Both the position numbers and the translations under genes were made by a program. A DNA stretch of 62,213 bases from an uncultured Oscillibacter sp. Lineage in GTDB: Bacteria > Bacillota > Clostridia > Oscillospirales > Oscillospiraceae. The notes below the pieces were generated by a model, which was not told where the DNA came from, made no database searches, and saw nothing but the letters and a program-made list of their open reading frames with translations. Numbering within the stretch: position 1 is the stretch's first letter; the number at the start of each line of letters is the position of its first letter. Location: assembly GCA_900770295.1 (NCBI GenBank), contig CAAGJQ010000146.1, positions 1-62,213 of the forward strand, given 5' to 3'. This document shows, one piece after another, positions 1 to 7,859 of the stretch.

Positions 1-104
1 AGGCCGCTGAAAAGTACGGTCTGGGCTACAACCTGGTGGCCGGCGCCAATATCGCGGGCTTCCAGCGGGTCGCCGACGCCATGATGGCACAGGGCGTGTT
101 CTAA
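1..104 (+). CDS. gdhA: NADP-type glutamate dehydrogenase, C-terminal end (partial)
   Basis: Only the last 33 codons are in the window. The reading frame runs from base 3 to a TAA at 102-104. The residues end in the block GANIAGF..VADAMMAQGVF, which is the characteristic C-terminus of hexameric glutamate dehydrogenase, the enzyme that interconverts glutamate with 2-oxoglutarate and ammonia in the cytosol. The gene starts upstream of the window, so catalytic residues cannot be checked. A strong hairpin with a T-tract follows 46 bases later, so it is the last gene of its transcript. The assignment rests on the C-terminal signature alone. Confidence 0.85.
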   Translation, partial: AAEKYGLGYNLVAGANIAGFQRVADAMMAQGVF

Positions 105-150
105 AAAAGGGTAACCGCTTCCGGCGGATATGGGCCGGAAACATACCAAC

Positions 151-197
151 AGGGCATATCCGGAAGTTGCCCCTCCCGGATATGCCCTGCTTTTTTT
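151..197 (+). terminator. Rho-independent terminator after gdhA
   Basis: A 13-bp perfect stem (AGGGCATATCCGG at 151-163 pairing with 176-188) and a 12-nt loop are followed by a run of seven T at 191-197. It lies just after the glutamate dehydrogenase stop on the same strand. Confidence 0.9.
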
Positions 198-241
198 GCG
201 ATTCGCGCGGCAGCACTTATGCAGTATGAATACCTGATGCT

Positions 242-1720
242 TCAATCATCTTCATCATCGAAATCATCGTTGTTCCTGCCATCGTTTTTGCCGAAGGTAT
301 GCTTTGCCTCTTTTTCGTAATCCAGCACGGTTTTTTCATACAGGCTGATCTCGTATTGATACAGGGTATCCCCTGCCTGGAACTCAACCTCGTAGTGCTC
401 CGGACGGCCGTCATCATATTCCAGCCAGACGTTGCAGAATTTCACGCTGCTCTCTGTTACGCCTGCGTGACTCAGCGCGGCCGCCTTGGCGGCAGCTTCG
501 CCGATATAGGCGGTGCTGGCGGCTGTGGAGGAGGTCCTGGCTTGGCCATCCCGCTCTTTGCCGCAGATGGCGCCGGTGGCGGCATCGATCTCGTATTCGT
601 ATTCCACACCGCCAGCCCGGAATTCCACCTCATAGACAGCGGCGCCGTCCTCCCAGTCCAGCTTGACCTTCAGGCCCAAAGCGCTGCTTTCCGCGACCCC
701 GGCGTCAGACAGGGCGACGGATGTGGCCTCACTTTCGGAAATGCGGGCCGCAGCCGCCGGAGAGGAAGTCTGACCGCTCTCAGCAAGATTCGCAGTGCCC
801 TTAAGCACCTCGCCGGTATAGGCGTCGATTTGATACTCAAAATCACCCCAGGCGGTGTGCAGTTCCACTTCGTAGTGGGGCGGGACTTCATCCAGCTCCG
901 CGTCCGCTTCCCAGGTAATGGAGTCCACAGCCAGAGTCCCGGCGTATGTTTCAGCGGCCTGGGCGGCGCGGGCCTTTCCGATGGGGAGATCCGGTGCGCC
1001 GGTCTCCTCCAGCTGCTTCAGCTCCTCCACGGACAGCTCCGCCAGGTCCGCAAAAGCCAGCTTGCTGTTCAGCTCCCGGATGCGCTGAATGAGGGCCGCC
1101 TTGCCCACGGAGATGCTGTTGGCCTGGGCCTGGGTCTCCAGTCCGGCGTCCTGGGTCATCACCTGAGTGAGGACGGCGGCGCCGGCAGAGGCATTTTGCA
1201 GCGCGGCGTTGACTTCATCGGTCAGCGCTGCCTCCAGGCGGCTGGCCCTCTGGGCGTCCTCATCTTCCACAGAGATGAGGATAGCGGAGGAGATGCTGTC
1301 CAGATAGCCGTTTTGCAGCAGGGAGCCCACGATGGCGTTGACCGCCACCTTCAGCTGGGTGCCCTTCAGCTCCATGTCCGCCAGGACGGTCTGGGCCTCT
1401 TCGTTCAGGGCCTCGGCGGAGAGGACCTTCTCCCGGCTGCTGACCTGGAGCTGAATGCTGGGATTCACATCCAGGGATACCACGGAGGCCACCGCGTTGC
1501 CGGCCTGCCAGCCGTGAAGGGCAACGCCTCCGCACAGCATGAACGCCAGGACGGCGGCCACCGCCAGGGATGCCCGGCGGGCTTTTTTATTTGGGGTCGT
1601 TTTCATGGGGATAACAGTTCCTTTCTGCGTGCCGCAGGAGGAGAGTATGCGCTCCAGAGGGTCCGGCGCGGCGTGGTCCGCAGCGGTCCGCAGGCGCTGT
1701 TCCAGTTCTTGCTCGCGCAT
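242..1720 (-). CDS. RsgI-like anti-sigma factor with PepSY-type repeats
   Basis: A 492-residue membrane protein, probably the partner that restrains the ECF sigma factor encoded just upstream. The short cytoplasmic N-terminus (residues 1-48) precedes one membrane segment (about 50-69, SLAVAAVLAFMLCGGVALHG). An RsgI-type extracytoplasmic domain follows (about 78-165, with SLDVNPSIQLQV). Three PepSY-like segments then recur, each ending in the pattern YEVEf...YeYeIDa.TG, at about 270-310, 350-400 and 430-475. The C-terminus is strongly acidic (NDGRNNDDFDDEDD). The ATG at 1720 was chosen over an upstream one at 1744 because a GGAGGCGG sits 7 bases before it, inside the end of the sigma gene; the two genes are separated by one base and probably translationally coupled. 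The family role is well established for RsgI proteins; the signal sensed here is unknown. Confidence 0.8.
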   Translation of the reverse strand: MREQELEQRLRTAADHAAPDPLERILSSCGTQKGTVIPMKTTPNKKARRASLAVAAVLAFMLCGGVALHGWQAGNAVASVVSLDVNPSIQLQVSSREKVLSAEALNEEAQTVLADMELKGTQLKVAVNAIVGSLLQNGYLDSISSAILISVEDEDAQRASRLEAALTDEVNAALQNASAGAAVLTQVMTQDAGLETQAQANSISVGKAALIQRIRELNSKLAFADLAELSVEELKQLEETGAPDLPIGKARAAQAAETYAGTLAVDSITWEADAELDEVPPHYEVELHTAWGDFEYQIDAYTGEVLKGTANLAESGQTSSPAAAARISESEATSVALSDAGVAESSALGLKVKLDWEDGAAVYEVEFRAGGVEYEYEIDAATGAICGKERDGQARTSSTAASTAYIGEAAAKAAALSHAGVTESSVKFCNVWLEYDDGRPEHYEVEFQAGDTLYQYEISLYEKTVLDYEKEAKHTFGKNDGRNNDDFDDEDD

Positions 1721-1721
1721 A

Positions 1722-2288
1722 TCACTCCGCCTCCTTCCAGGCAAGTCTCAGTTTCTTCAAAGCTCTGCTGTATTGGGAGAGAACGGTGGCCAGAGGGAGC
1801 TCCAGCAGAGCGGCGATCTCCCGGTGTTTCAGCCCTGTCAGCGCGTGAAGAATGACAATCTGCCGCTCCTGGTCCGCGAGAGCTGCCAGCAGCGCGGTGA
1901 GAGTCATCTGGTCCTCGTGGGTGACAGCCGGCAGTTCCGAGAGCTGCTCCTGCCATTGGTCCCAGTCCAGCGGCTCTGTGCGGGCCTGCTGGCGGAGCCG
2001 GTCCAGGGACAGATTGCGGACAATGGTCATCAGCCAGGCTTTGGCCCTGCCGCGGGAGCGGTAGCTCCCGGCGGCCTGCCATACCTGAAGATAGGTGTCC
2101 TGCAGGATGTCCTCCGCGTCGTGGATGTTTTTGAGAATGGACAGGGCAAAGCCGTAGACGGCGGGTCGGGTCCGCTCATAGAGCGCGGCCAGTGCGTCCC
2201 GGTCACCTTGCGCGATGCGGGTGATGCAGTTGTCCAGCAGGGCGTCGTCCCCGGGAGACGGCGCCGCCACGGTCATACAGAACATCAT
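1722..2288 (-). CDS. ECF (sigma-70 family) RNA polymerase sigma factor
   Basis: A 188-residue group 4 sigma factor. Region 2 is at about residues 22-92, with the typical helix DAEDILQDTYLQVW and the basic NLSLDRLRQQ end. Region 4 is at about 125-178, with the helix-turn-helix LKHREIAALLELPLATVLSQYSRALKKL. Length and layout are normal for the family. The start ATG is preceded by GAGGAGG at the right spacing. It directs polymerase to a small regulon and is probably held inactive by the membrane protein encoded next to it. A promoter of ECF type (TGCAAT, 17 bases, CGTT) lies upstream, which suggests autoregulation. The regulon cannot be read from this window. Confidence 0.9.
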   Translation of the reverse strand: MMFCMTVAAPSPGDDALLDNCITRIAQGDRDALAALYERTRPAVYGFALSILKNIHDAEDILQDTYLQVWQAAGSYRSRGRAKAWLMTIVRNLSLDRLRQQARTEPLDWDQWQEQLSELPAVTHEDQMTLTALLAALADQERQIVILHALTGLKHREIAALLELPLATVLSQYSRALKKLRLAWKEAE

Positions 2289-2311
2289 GCGTTCCTCCTC
2301 TTCGTTAGTAT

Positions 2312-2338
2312 AACGTCACGGCACGGCATTTTATTGCA
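2312..2338 (-). promoter_or_regulatory. Candidate ECF-type promoter for the sigma/anti-sigma pair
   Basis: On the minus strand TGCAAT and CGTTATAC are separated by 17 bases. This resembles the TGTAAC-N17-CGAC pattern known for some Firmicutes ECF sigma factors. No good sigma-A -35 matches the TATACT here. It is 24 bases upstream of the sigma gene start. Confidence 0.4.
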
Positions 2339-2739
2339 CCACCGGAGAAGTTTTTTGCTTTTCAATCGGTCATACATATCAGCAAGCTGTCCGCGGGAAT
2401 CCTTGCCGGAATCCCCGCGGACAGCTTTGACTGCGGCTGTATTGCATCAGAACATATGAATTTTTCCGATATTATACAGGATCATTGGCCGTTTTTCAAG
2501 TCGAGAAAAGGAGGCTGCTTTTTGACGCTGCGCAGCCCCCGCAAAATCGGAGCGCGGATGCCGTGGTATTGAATACCATGGCATCCGCGCTCCTGTTTTT
2601 TTCGTTTTTCCACTTGCCGCGGTGATTGATGCGACCTGCCGGCGGACAGCCGCTAAGCTCCGCCGGCGGCGCATCAAATGATCCGACGCCGGTTACAGGA
2701 CTGCTTCTGACGGGAGACAGCTGTTCCGGATTCCAGGCC
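2339..2739. other. Gene-free interval with three large inverted repeats
   Basis: No convincing gene is present. There are three hairpins. The first has 14-bp arms, AAGCTGTCCGCGGG at 2384-2397 and its complement at 2414-2427. The second has arms of about 21 bp at 2550-2570 and 2572-2592, followed on the plus strand by seven T at 2595-2601. The third is a long interrupted inverted repeat at 2626-2677 built on TTGATGCG and GCCGGCGGA arms. The middle one has terminator form on the plus strand, although no plus-strand gene precedes it. The interval also receives minus-strand transcription from the hydroxylase operon. Confidence 0.6.
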
Positions 2740-4959
2740 TCAAATCTTTCCCAATGCTTTGAGTATTTTCTCGGGAGTCACAGGGAGATGGAGCATCGGA
2801 ACCTTGATGGCGTCATAGATGGCGTTGGAGATGGATGCCGCCGTAGTATACATTCCGTGTTCTCCCAGACCCTTGGCGCCATAGGGGCAGTCGACCGCCT
2901 TGTTTTCCTCATAGAAAATGACCTTGTTTTTCTGCGGAATGTCCATTGCGGTGGGAATGAGATATTCCGCTAGGGAAGGCGTGGCTGGATAGCCGTCCTT
3001 CATCTCAAAATCCTCCATGAGATAAATGCCCTGGCACATGACCGCGCTTCCCAGGATCTGCCCCCGCGCACTCTCGGGCTGGATGACGCGCCCGATATCA
3101 TGGCAGTGAACGATTTGCAGGACCTTCACATCGCCGGTCTCCTCATCAATTTCCACATCCGCGACGGATACCACGGGGGTGATGGCGAATTCCGTCCTGG
3201 TCGCCTCGTCGCCGCGGTCGCGAGCCTGGACGCTCAGGTAATTTACCTGGGCAAAGCAGTATTTGTTAAAGGACTCCCAGTCCAGAAGAAGCTCTCCGGC
3301 CTCGTTGTAAAAGCCATAGTCCCGGAAGGTCAGCTTCTCCCCGGTTTTCAAACAGGCTGCCGCCTGCTCACATAACAGCGCCTTCATCTTTTCTGCCGCC
3401 ATAAGGATGGAGTTGCCGATACAGACGGTTGCCTGCGAGAAGCCCAGTGCGCCGGCGGGAGGCGTCTCATGGTTGTCACTGAGCATGACGCTGACGTTAG
3501 CCTCCGGGATCCCCATGGCTTCGGAGGCAAATTTTGTGGCGATTCCCGTGATGCCCTGGCCCAGTTCCTCGAAGCCGATCTTCAGATTGATGGTGCCGTC
3601 CAAAAACATGTCCATCTGCACGGCGGAGCCGGAGTGCCAGTCGGTGTTGCGGGTGGCATAGGCCGCTTTGGCTGTTGCCATACCGCGGCCATACCGCTTG
3701 CCCGGCACCGGCGCAGGCAGATCGCCAGCTTCCTCCAGGGCCTTGTTCATGAGAATCTCGATCGGCCACTGGTCCGACCCGACCCGCATAAACGACGGCT
3801 CCACCAGATGTTCAAATTCCTTGGGGTCCCGCACCCAGTTGCGCCGGCGCACCTCCAGCTGGCTGAGCCCCAGCTTGTCGGCGGCCTCTGTCAGCAGAGT
3901 CTCCATGATCATGATGCCGTCCTGCGCACCCACCGACCGGAACGCGCCCATCTCCGGACCGGTGGTGACATACATGTTTCCGGTCAGGTCGATGTTCGGT
4001 ATCCGGTAGGGACCGACCATGCCGTTGATGACGCCAAAGCAGTTATCGCCGCTGTTGGCCAGATAGGGAGCGGACGCACCGTCGATGTGGCCCTGAATGG
4101 CGCAGATATGTCCATCTTTGTCCAATGCCAGCCGAATCTTGCCGGCGGTGGACTGCTTTTTGCAGCTGAATGCCAGGGATTCCTCCCGGGTCCATGTCAA
4201 ACGCACCGAACGCTTCAGAACATGGGCCAGCAGGACCAGATACGGCTGCACAGTCAGCAAATGCTTTCCGCCAAAGGCGCCCCCCACATAGGGCACATGG
4301 ATGCGGACCTTGTGGAAGGGATAATCCAGCGCCCGGCAGACTGCCCGGTGGTTGGCAATCATGTCCTGCGTGCCCGCGTAGACTGTGATGACGTCATGCT
4401 CGTCAATGGTGGCCAGTCCGCCCTCCGGCTCCAGGTAGGCGTGCTCGCCATAGGGAATAAAGTAGTCCCGCTCAACGACGACTGCCGCCTGGGCCAGCCC
4501 TTCCTCCATGCTGCCTTTTTGGATGCTGCGCTCAATGCAGGGCTCTTCGCCCTGCCGCAGCGCCTGCTGGAAGGAATGAACAGCGGGCAGCTCCTCGTAT
4601 TCCACGCGGATCAGATCCCGGGCGCGGGCTGCCTGGTCCTCGGTGTCCGCCGCGATCAGGGCTATGGCGTCACCCACGAACTGCGTCTCTTCTCCCTCGC
4701 CCACCAGAATGGGCCTGTCGAAAATCTCAAAGACGCCTGTCCGGTTGGGACCTGTGATATCCTTGCGTGTCACGATGCCGAATACGCCCGGCGCTTTCTC
4801 GGCTTCGCTGGTATCGATTTTCAGGATGCGCGCATGAGGAGCCGGTGCCCACAGCACTTTCGCATAGAGCATGTTTCCCGTGTAGAAATCCGATCCGTAT
4901 CTGGCACGGCCCGTGACTTTATCAATGGCATCCGCACGGAAGGCTTTTACGTCACTCAT
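2740..4959 (-). CDS. Xanthine-dehydrogenase-family hydroxylase, molybdenum-binding subunit
   Basis: A 739-residue large subunit of a molybdenum hydroxylase, which inserts water-derived oxygen into an activated C-H of a heterocycle or aldehyde. The hammerhead domain is at about 10-130, then the two molybdopterin-binding domains. Visible family motifs are HAYLEPEG near 173-180, GGAFGGK at 226-232, the cofactor-side loop GAFRSVGAQ at 338-346, and the catalytic-glutamate motif GLGEHG with Glu700. The ATG at 4959 was chosen because GGAGG lies just before it; an earlier in-frame ATG would run deep into the preceding gene. It overlaps the 2Fe-2S subunit by 8 bases and is the last gene of the operon. 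The loop sequence differs from classical xanthine enzymes, so the substrate is not necessarily a purine. Confidence 0.85.
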   Translation of the reverse strand: MSDVKAFRADAIDKVTGRARYGSDFYTGNMLYAKVLWAPAPHARILKIDTSEAEKAPGVFGIVTRKDITGPNRTGVFEIFDRPILVGEGEETQFVGDAIALIAADTEDQAARARDLIRVEYEELPAVHSFQQALRQGEEPCIERSIQKGSMEEGLAQAAVVVERDYFIPYGEHAYLEPEGGLATIDEHDVITVYAGTQDMIANHRAVCRALDYPFHKVRIHVPYVGGAFGGKHLLTVQPYLVLLAHVLKRSVRLTWTREESLAFSCKKQSTAGKIRLALDKDGHICAIQGHIDGASAPYLANSGDNCFGVINGMVGPYRIPNIDLTGNMYVTTGPEMGAFRSVGAQDGIMIMETLLTEAADKLGLSQLEVRRRNWVRDPKEFEHLVEPSFMRVGSDQWPIEILMNKALEEAGDLPAPVPGKRYGRGMATAKAAYATRNTDWHSGSAVQMDMFLDGTINLKIGFEELGQGITGIATKFASEAMGIPEANVSVMLSDNHETPPAGALGFSQATVCIGNSILMAAEKMKALLCEQAAACLKTGEKLTFRDYGFYNEAGELLLDWESFNKYCFAQVNYLSVQARDRGDEATRTEFAITPVVSVADVEIDEETGDVKVLQIVHCHDIGRVIQPESARGQILGSAVMCQGIYLMEDFEMKDGYPATPSLAEYLIPTAMDIPQKNKVIFYEENKAVDCPYGAKGLGEHGMYTTAASISNAIYDAIKVPMLHLPVTPEKILKALGKI

Positions 4960-5422
4960 GCTGCTTCCTCCATTCCACCGCATACTCCACGGCCTCGATG
5001 ATCTGCTCATATCCGGTGCAGCGGCAGAGATTTCCCGCAATCGCCTGCTGGATCTCCTCCCGCGTGGGGTCCGGATTCCGGTTCAGAAGACCTTTTACAG
5101 ACATGATCATGCCCGGTGTGCAGTAGCCGCACTGGATGGCGCCCTTCTCCGCAAAGGCCCGCTGAACGGGGTCCAGTTCTCCGTTTTGCGCCAGACCTTC
5201 AATCGTGGTGACGCTGTGCCCCTCCACCTCGCCGATCAGGACCATGCAGGAGTTCACATTCAGACCATCCAGCAAAACCGTGCAGGCTCCGCATTCTCCG
5301 GTCTCACAGCCCTTTTTCACACCTGTCAGATGCATTTCCTCCCGCAGGACCTCCAGCAATGTGGTGTTGTCCCCGGCATGGGAGGTAGCCGTCTTTCCAT
5401 TCAAAATAAACGTTGTACTCAT
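4952..5422 (-). CDS. 2Fe-2S electron-transfer subunit of the molybdenum hydroxylase
   Basis: A 156-residue protein with the two iron-sulfur domains of the small subunit. The plant-ferredoxin-like cluster is bound by C39, C44, C47 and C59 (CETGECGAC...C). The alpha-helical domain cluster is bound by C98, C101, C133 and C135 (CGYC ... CRC). All eight ligands are present, so the subunit looks functional. It passes electrons from the molybdenum centre to the FAD subunit. It starts three bases after the FAD-subunit stop behind GGGGGAATGAG and overlaps the large-subunit gene by 8 bases, as expected for stoichiometric expression of a three-subunit complex. Confidence 0.92.
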   Translation of the reverse strand: MSTTFILNGKTATSHAGDNTTLLEVLREEMHLTGVKKGCETGECGACTVLLDGLNVNSCMVLIGEVEGHSVTTIEGLAQNGELDPVQRAFAEKGAIQCGYCTPGMIMSVKGLLNRNPDPTREEIQQAIAGNLCRCTGYEQIIEAVEYAVEWRKQHE

Positions 5423-5425
5423 GGC

Positions 5426-6280
5426 TCATTCCCCCATAAATGCTGTCAGCTGCCGTTTGACCATGATTCCGGCCATATAGGCCCGATACTCCGCGCTGGC
5501 CCGCAGGTCGGAGATGGGATGTACGCTGCCCGTGACAAGCTGGGCCGTTTGCGCCGCCAGCTCCTCTGTCAGCTGCCTGCCCCGCAGCAATTCCTCCGCC
5601 GCCTGTATCCGCAGCGGTGTCGGCGCCACTGCGCCAACGGAGATGCGGGCATCGGTCACAACTCCGCCTTCGGCCTCCAGAGCCACCGCGCCGTTGACCA
5701 CGGAGATGGCCAGCGCGTTGCGGCGGCCTACTTTGAAAAACCGCTGGAACGTCCAGCGGCGTTTGGGGATCTCCACCGCTGTCAGCAGTTCGTCCTCCGC
5801 CAGCTGAGTTCGGCGGGGGCCGCAGATGTATTCCCGCAGGGGCACACGCCGCTCGCCTCTCACGGACAAAAGCACGGCCGTGCCATCCAGCGCATACGCG
5901 GCGTTCAGCGCGTCGCCGGCCGGTGATGCGGTCTGCACGTTTCCGGCCAGGGTTCCCTTGTTGCGAATCTGCACACTGCCCACCTGGCCGGCACCTTGTG
6001 CCAGAGCCGGCGCCCACTGGCAGATCAGGGGATGGACGGATAGTTCGCTGAGCGTGACCGCACAGCCGATAGAGATGCAGGATTCGCTCTCACGGATCGC
6101 GTGCAGGTCCTGAACGCACTTGGTGTCAATGATCCGGCGGACCTGTTTTTTGCCTGCTCTCAAATCCACCAGGATATCCGTTCCGCCGCCATAGAGGAGC
6201 GTTCCGTCCTGTTTTTCTGCCAGCAGTTCAAGCAGCTCATGCAGAGATGTTGGACGCAGATGCTCAAACTGAGCGTACAT
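5426..6280 (-). CDS. FAD-binding subunit of the molybdenum hydroxylase
   Basis: A 284-residue medium subunit of the same complex. The FAD-binding loops are YGGGTDILVDLRAG at 30-43 and TLAGNV at 110-115. The C-terminal CO-dehydrogenase-flavoprotein-type domain occupies about 175-280. It collects electrons from the 2Fe-2S subunit and passes them to NAD+ or another acceptor. The start ATG follows GAGGAGG at good spacing. The order FAD, 2Fe-2S, Mo with tiny overlaps is the common arrangement for separate-subunit hydroxylases. Confidence 0.9.
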   Translation of the reverse strand: MYAQFEHLRPTSLHELLELLAEKQDGTLLYGGGTDILVDLRAGKKQVRRIIDTKCVQDLHAIRESESCISIGCAVTLSELSVHPLICQWAPALAQGAGQVGSVQIRNKGTLAGNVQTASPAGDALNAAYALDGTAVLLSVRGERRVPLREYICGPRRTQLAEDELLTAVEIPKRRWTFQRFFKVGRRNALAISVVNGAVALEAEGGVVTDARISVGAVAPTPLRIQAAEELLRGRQLTEELAAQTAQLVTGSVHPISDLRASAEYRAYMAGIMVKRQLTAFMGE

Positions 6281-6302
6281 GATTCGATCCTCCTCACAGA
6301 AA

Positions 6303-6608
6303 TCAGTCGTTCAAAATGGACAGCTTGGGAATTTCGGATTCAGGATAGGTCACATAGCCCACCGGAATGCGCCCGTCAATGGCGTCGATAATGCGCTGCG
6401 CACCGTCGGGTCCGTAGCCGCCGCACAGCTCGATCAGAACGCAGTTCTCCTCGTCCACGATGCGCTTCGCGACCGCGCAGCCCTCTTCCACGGTGTTGGT
6501 GCCGTAAATGAGGAAGCGGTTTCCGCAATGCATCATTTCCGTCTTGTCCACTTCGGGGTTTGCTCCGTCAGAACGGAAGATGAACGCCCATGTCACTGTC
6601 TTTGCCAT
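6303..6608 (-). CDS. Small conserved-looking protein, possibly DUF6506 family
   Basis: A 101-residue soluble protein starting MAKTVTWAFIFRS and ending in an acidic tail, with the central pattern ELCGGYGPDGAQRIIDAIDGRIPVG. I connect it to the DUF6506-type small proteins from memory of that pattern, so the family name is tentative and no activity is known to me. There are no membrane segments. An AAAGGGG Shine-Dalgarno sequence precedes the start. Its place between a DUF917 gene and the hydroxylase FAD subunit suggests a role tied to that pathway, such as a ligand-binding or accessory protein. That is inference from context. Confidence 0.6.
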   Translation of the reverse strand: MAKTVTWAFIFRSDGANPEVDKTEMMHCGNRFLIYGTNTVEEGCAVAKRIVDEENCVLIELCGGYGPDGAQRIIDAIDGRIPVGYVTYPESEIPKLSILND

Positions 6609-6641
6609 ATGAAAAGCCCCTTTCGTATATTCGGTTTAAAA

Positions 6642-7769
6642 TCAGTCCTGCAGCTGCGCAAAAGGAACGTACTCCAGCTCCGGATGGCCGTACCGGCCGC
6701 AGCTGAACGCCTTTTTGCCGATCTCCGTTGTCAGAGTTTCCGACAGGCGGGGATCGCAGGGAGCGCCCACAAACTCGATCTCCATTCCCGCCCGGATATC
6801 CGCTGTCTGGATGCTGACGCCGGTGGCGGTGTTCAGCATGAAGATATAGTCCGGGAACACGCAGCGAAGAGCGCCGTCCACCCAGATCAGCATCGTCTCA
6901 TTCTTCAGCACCAGCTTGGCCTCGTGACCGGCCCATTTGCCGGTGCCGTCCACCAGCAGCTCTGTCAGATAGAAGCCGCCTTCATCCACACCCTTTTCAC
7001 TGCGGACGGTTCCACGGATCAGGGTTTTTCCGCCCAGCATCTGCCGCACGGTGTCGATGCGGTTTTCTCTCTTTTGAATGCCCTCCATCTGTACACGCCC
7101 CAATTCCAGAGCGCGGGAGAGGATGTGCAGGCAGGAGCAGTCCTTCATCTGGCGGCCGGACATGAAGTAATGGGCATTGGCTGCCGTTCCGCCGCCCTTG
7201 ACCACCACGACCCGCCCGATCTCATCCGCATAAGTGGGCTCGTTTCCGTCCATCACCACCACGCGGTTGCCATCCTGGGCCACCACGGGCATAGGCGTCA
7301 GGGAGATGCCCTTCCCGATCCAGATGGTCATCTGGGTCTCCGGTGCCGCACGGCCGACACCATCGGCGTCAATGGCAGGGATGCCCAGCATGGAGGCGGC
7401 AGAGAGAATGACCGGAGTATTGGAGCCGCCTACTTCGAAGGGGATCAGATAATCAACTTTCCGTCCCTTGATTTGCTCCATGGTGCGGATGGCCTTCACC
7501 AGCATTTTGGCGGAGCTTTCCGCGTCGTTTTCCTCCGCATCGCTCTCGTCCCGCAGTGTGCGGACAGAGCCCATGATGCCGCCGCTGCAGATCCACGCGT
7601 CATCGGGCACGTCCTCAGGGTCAATGATCTGGAAACTGCGGCCGGCGCGGAAGCCGGCTTCCAGCAGGCCGCGGCCGGTTTCCGGGTTTCCGCCGCCGCC
7701 GGTGCCGTAGGTGGCCATACCGGCCAGTAAAGCATCAATATCCTCTTTTTTGACGCTCCAGGTTGCCAT
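6642..7769 (-). CDS. DUF917 (S-methyl thiohydantoin desulfurase-like) protein A
   Basis: A 375-residue DUF917 protein. It begins with the family's glycine-rich motif ATYGTGGGGNPETGR and has DDAWICSGGIMGS, VDYLIPFEVGGSNTP and APETQMTIWIG. Characterised members are linked to opening or desulfurising (thio)hydantoin-like rings. The substrate here is unknown. The ATG at 7769 is used because AAAGGAG precedes it; the longer frame would need a TTG with no ribosome site. A close paralogue is encoded 4.5 kb upstream in the same operon. The SBP gene is directly upstream and a small protein plus the hydroxylase genes are downstream. Confidence 0.8.
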   Translation of the reverse strand: MATWSVKKEDIDALLAGMATYGTGGGGNPETGRGLLEAGFRAGRSFQIIDPEDVPDDAWICSGGIMGSVRTLRDESDAEENDAESSAKMLVKAIRTMEQIKGRKVDYLIPFEVGGSNTPVILSAASMLGIPAIDADGVGRAAPETQMTIWIGKGISLTPMPVVAQDGNRVVVMDGNEPTYADEIGRVVVVKGGGTAANAHYFMSGRQMKDCSCLHILSRALELGRVQMEGIQKRENRIDTVRQMLGGKTLIRGTVRSEKGVDEGGFYLTELLVDGTGKWAGHEAKLVLKNETMLIWVDGALRCVFPDYIFMLNTATGVSIQTADIRAGMEIEFVGAPCDPRLSETLTTEIGKKAFSCGRYGHPELEYVPFAQLQD

Positions 7770-7804
7770 GATTCGAGCTCCTTTCAAACAGATACTTGGT
7801 GGGT

Positions 7805-7837
7805 AAGCAGGGCCGCAGCGAAGCCGCGGCCCTGCTT
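7805..7837 (-). repeat. GC-rich hairpin between binding-protein gene and DUF917 gene
   Basis: Arms AAGCAGGGCCGC (7805-7816) and its complement (7826-7837) have a 9-nt loop. No T-tract follows on the minus strand. Such hairpins after a solute-binding protein gene commonly stabilise its message and lower expression of downstream genes. Confidence 0.6.
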
Positions 7838-7859
7838 ATGATTTTCTTTGACAGGCTGA

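Noticed and set aside
299..1855. Long plus-strand frame opposite the RsgI-like gene (518 residues)
   Set aside because: It is antisense to a gene with clear domains and a ribosome site, has no recognisable pattern, and reflects high third-position GC.
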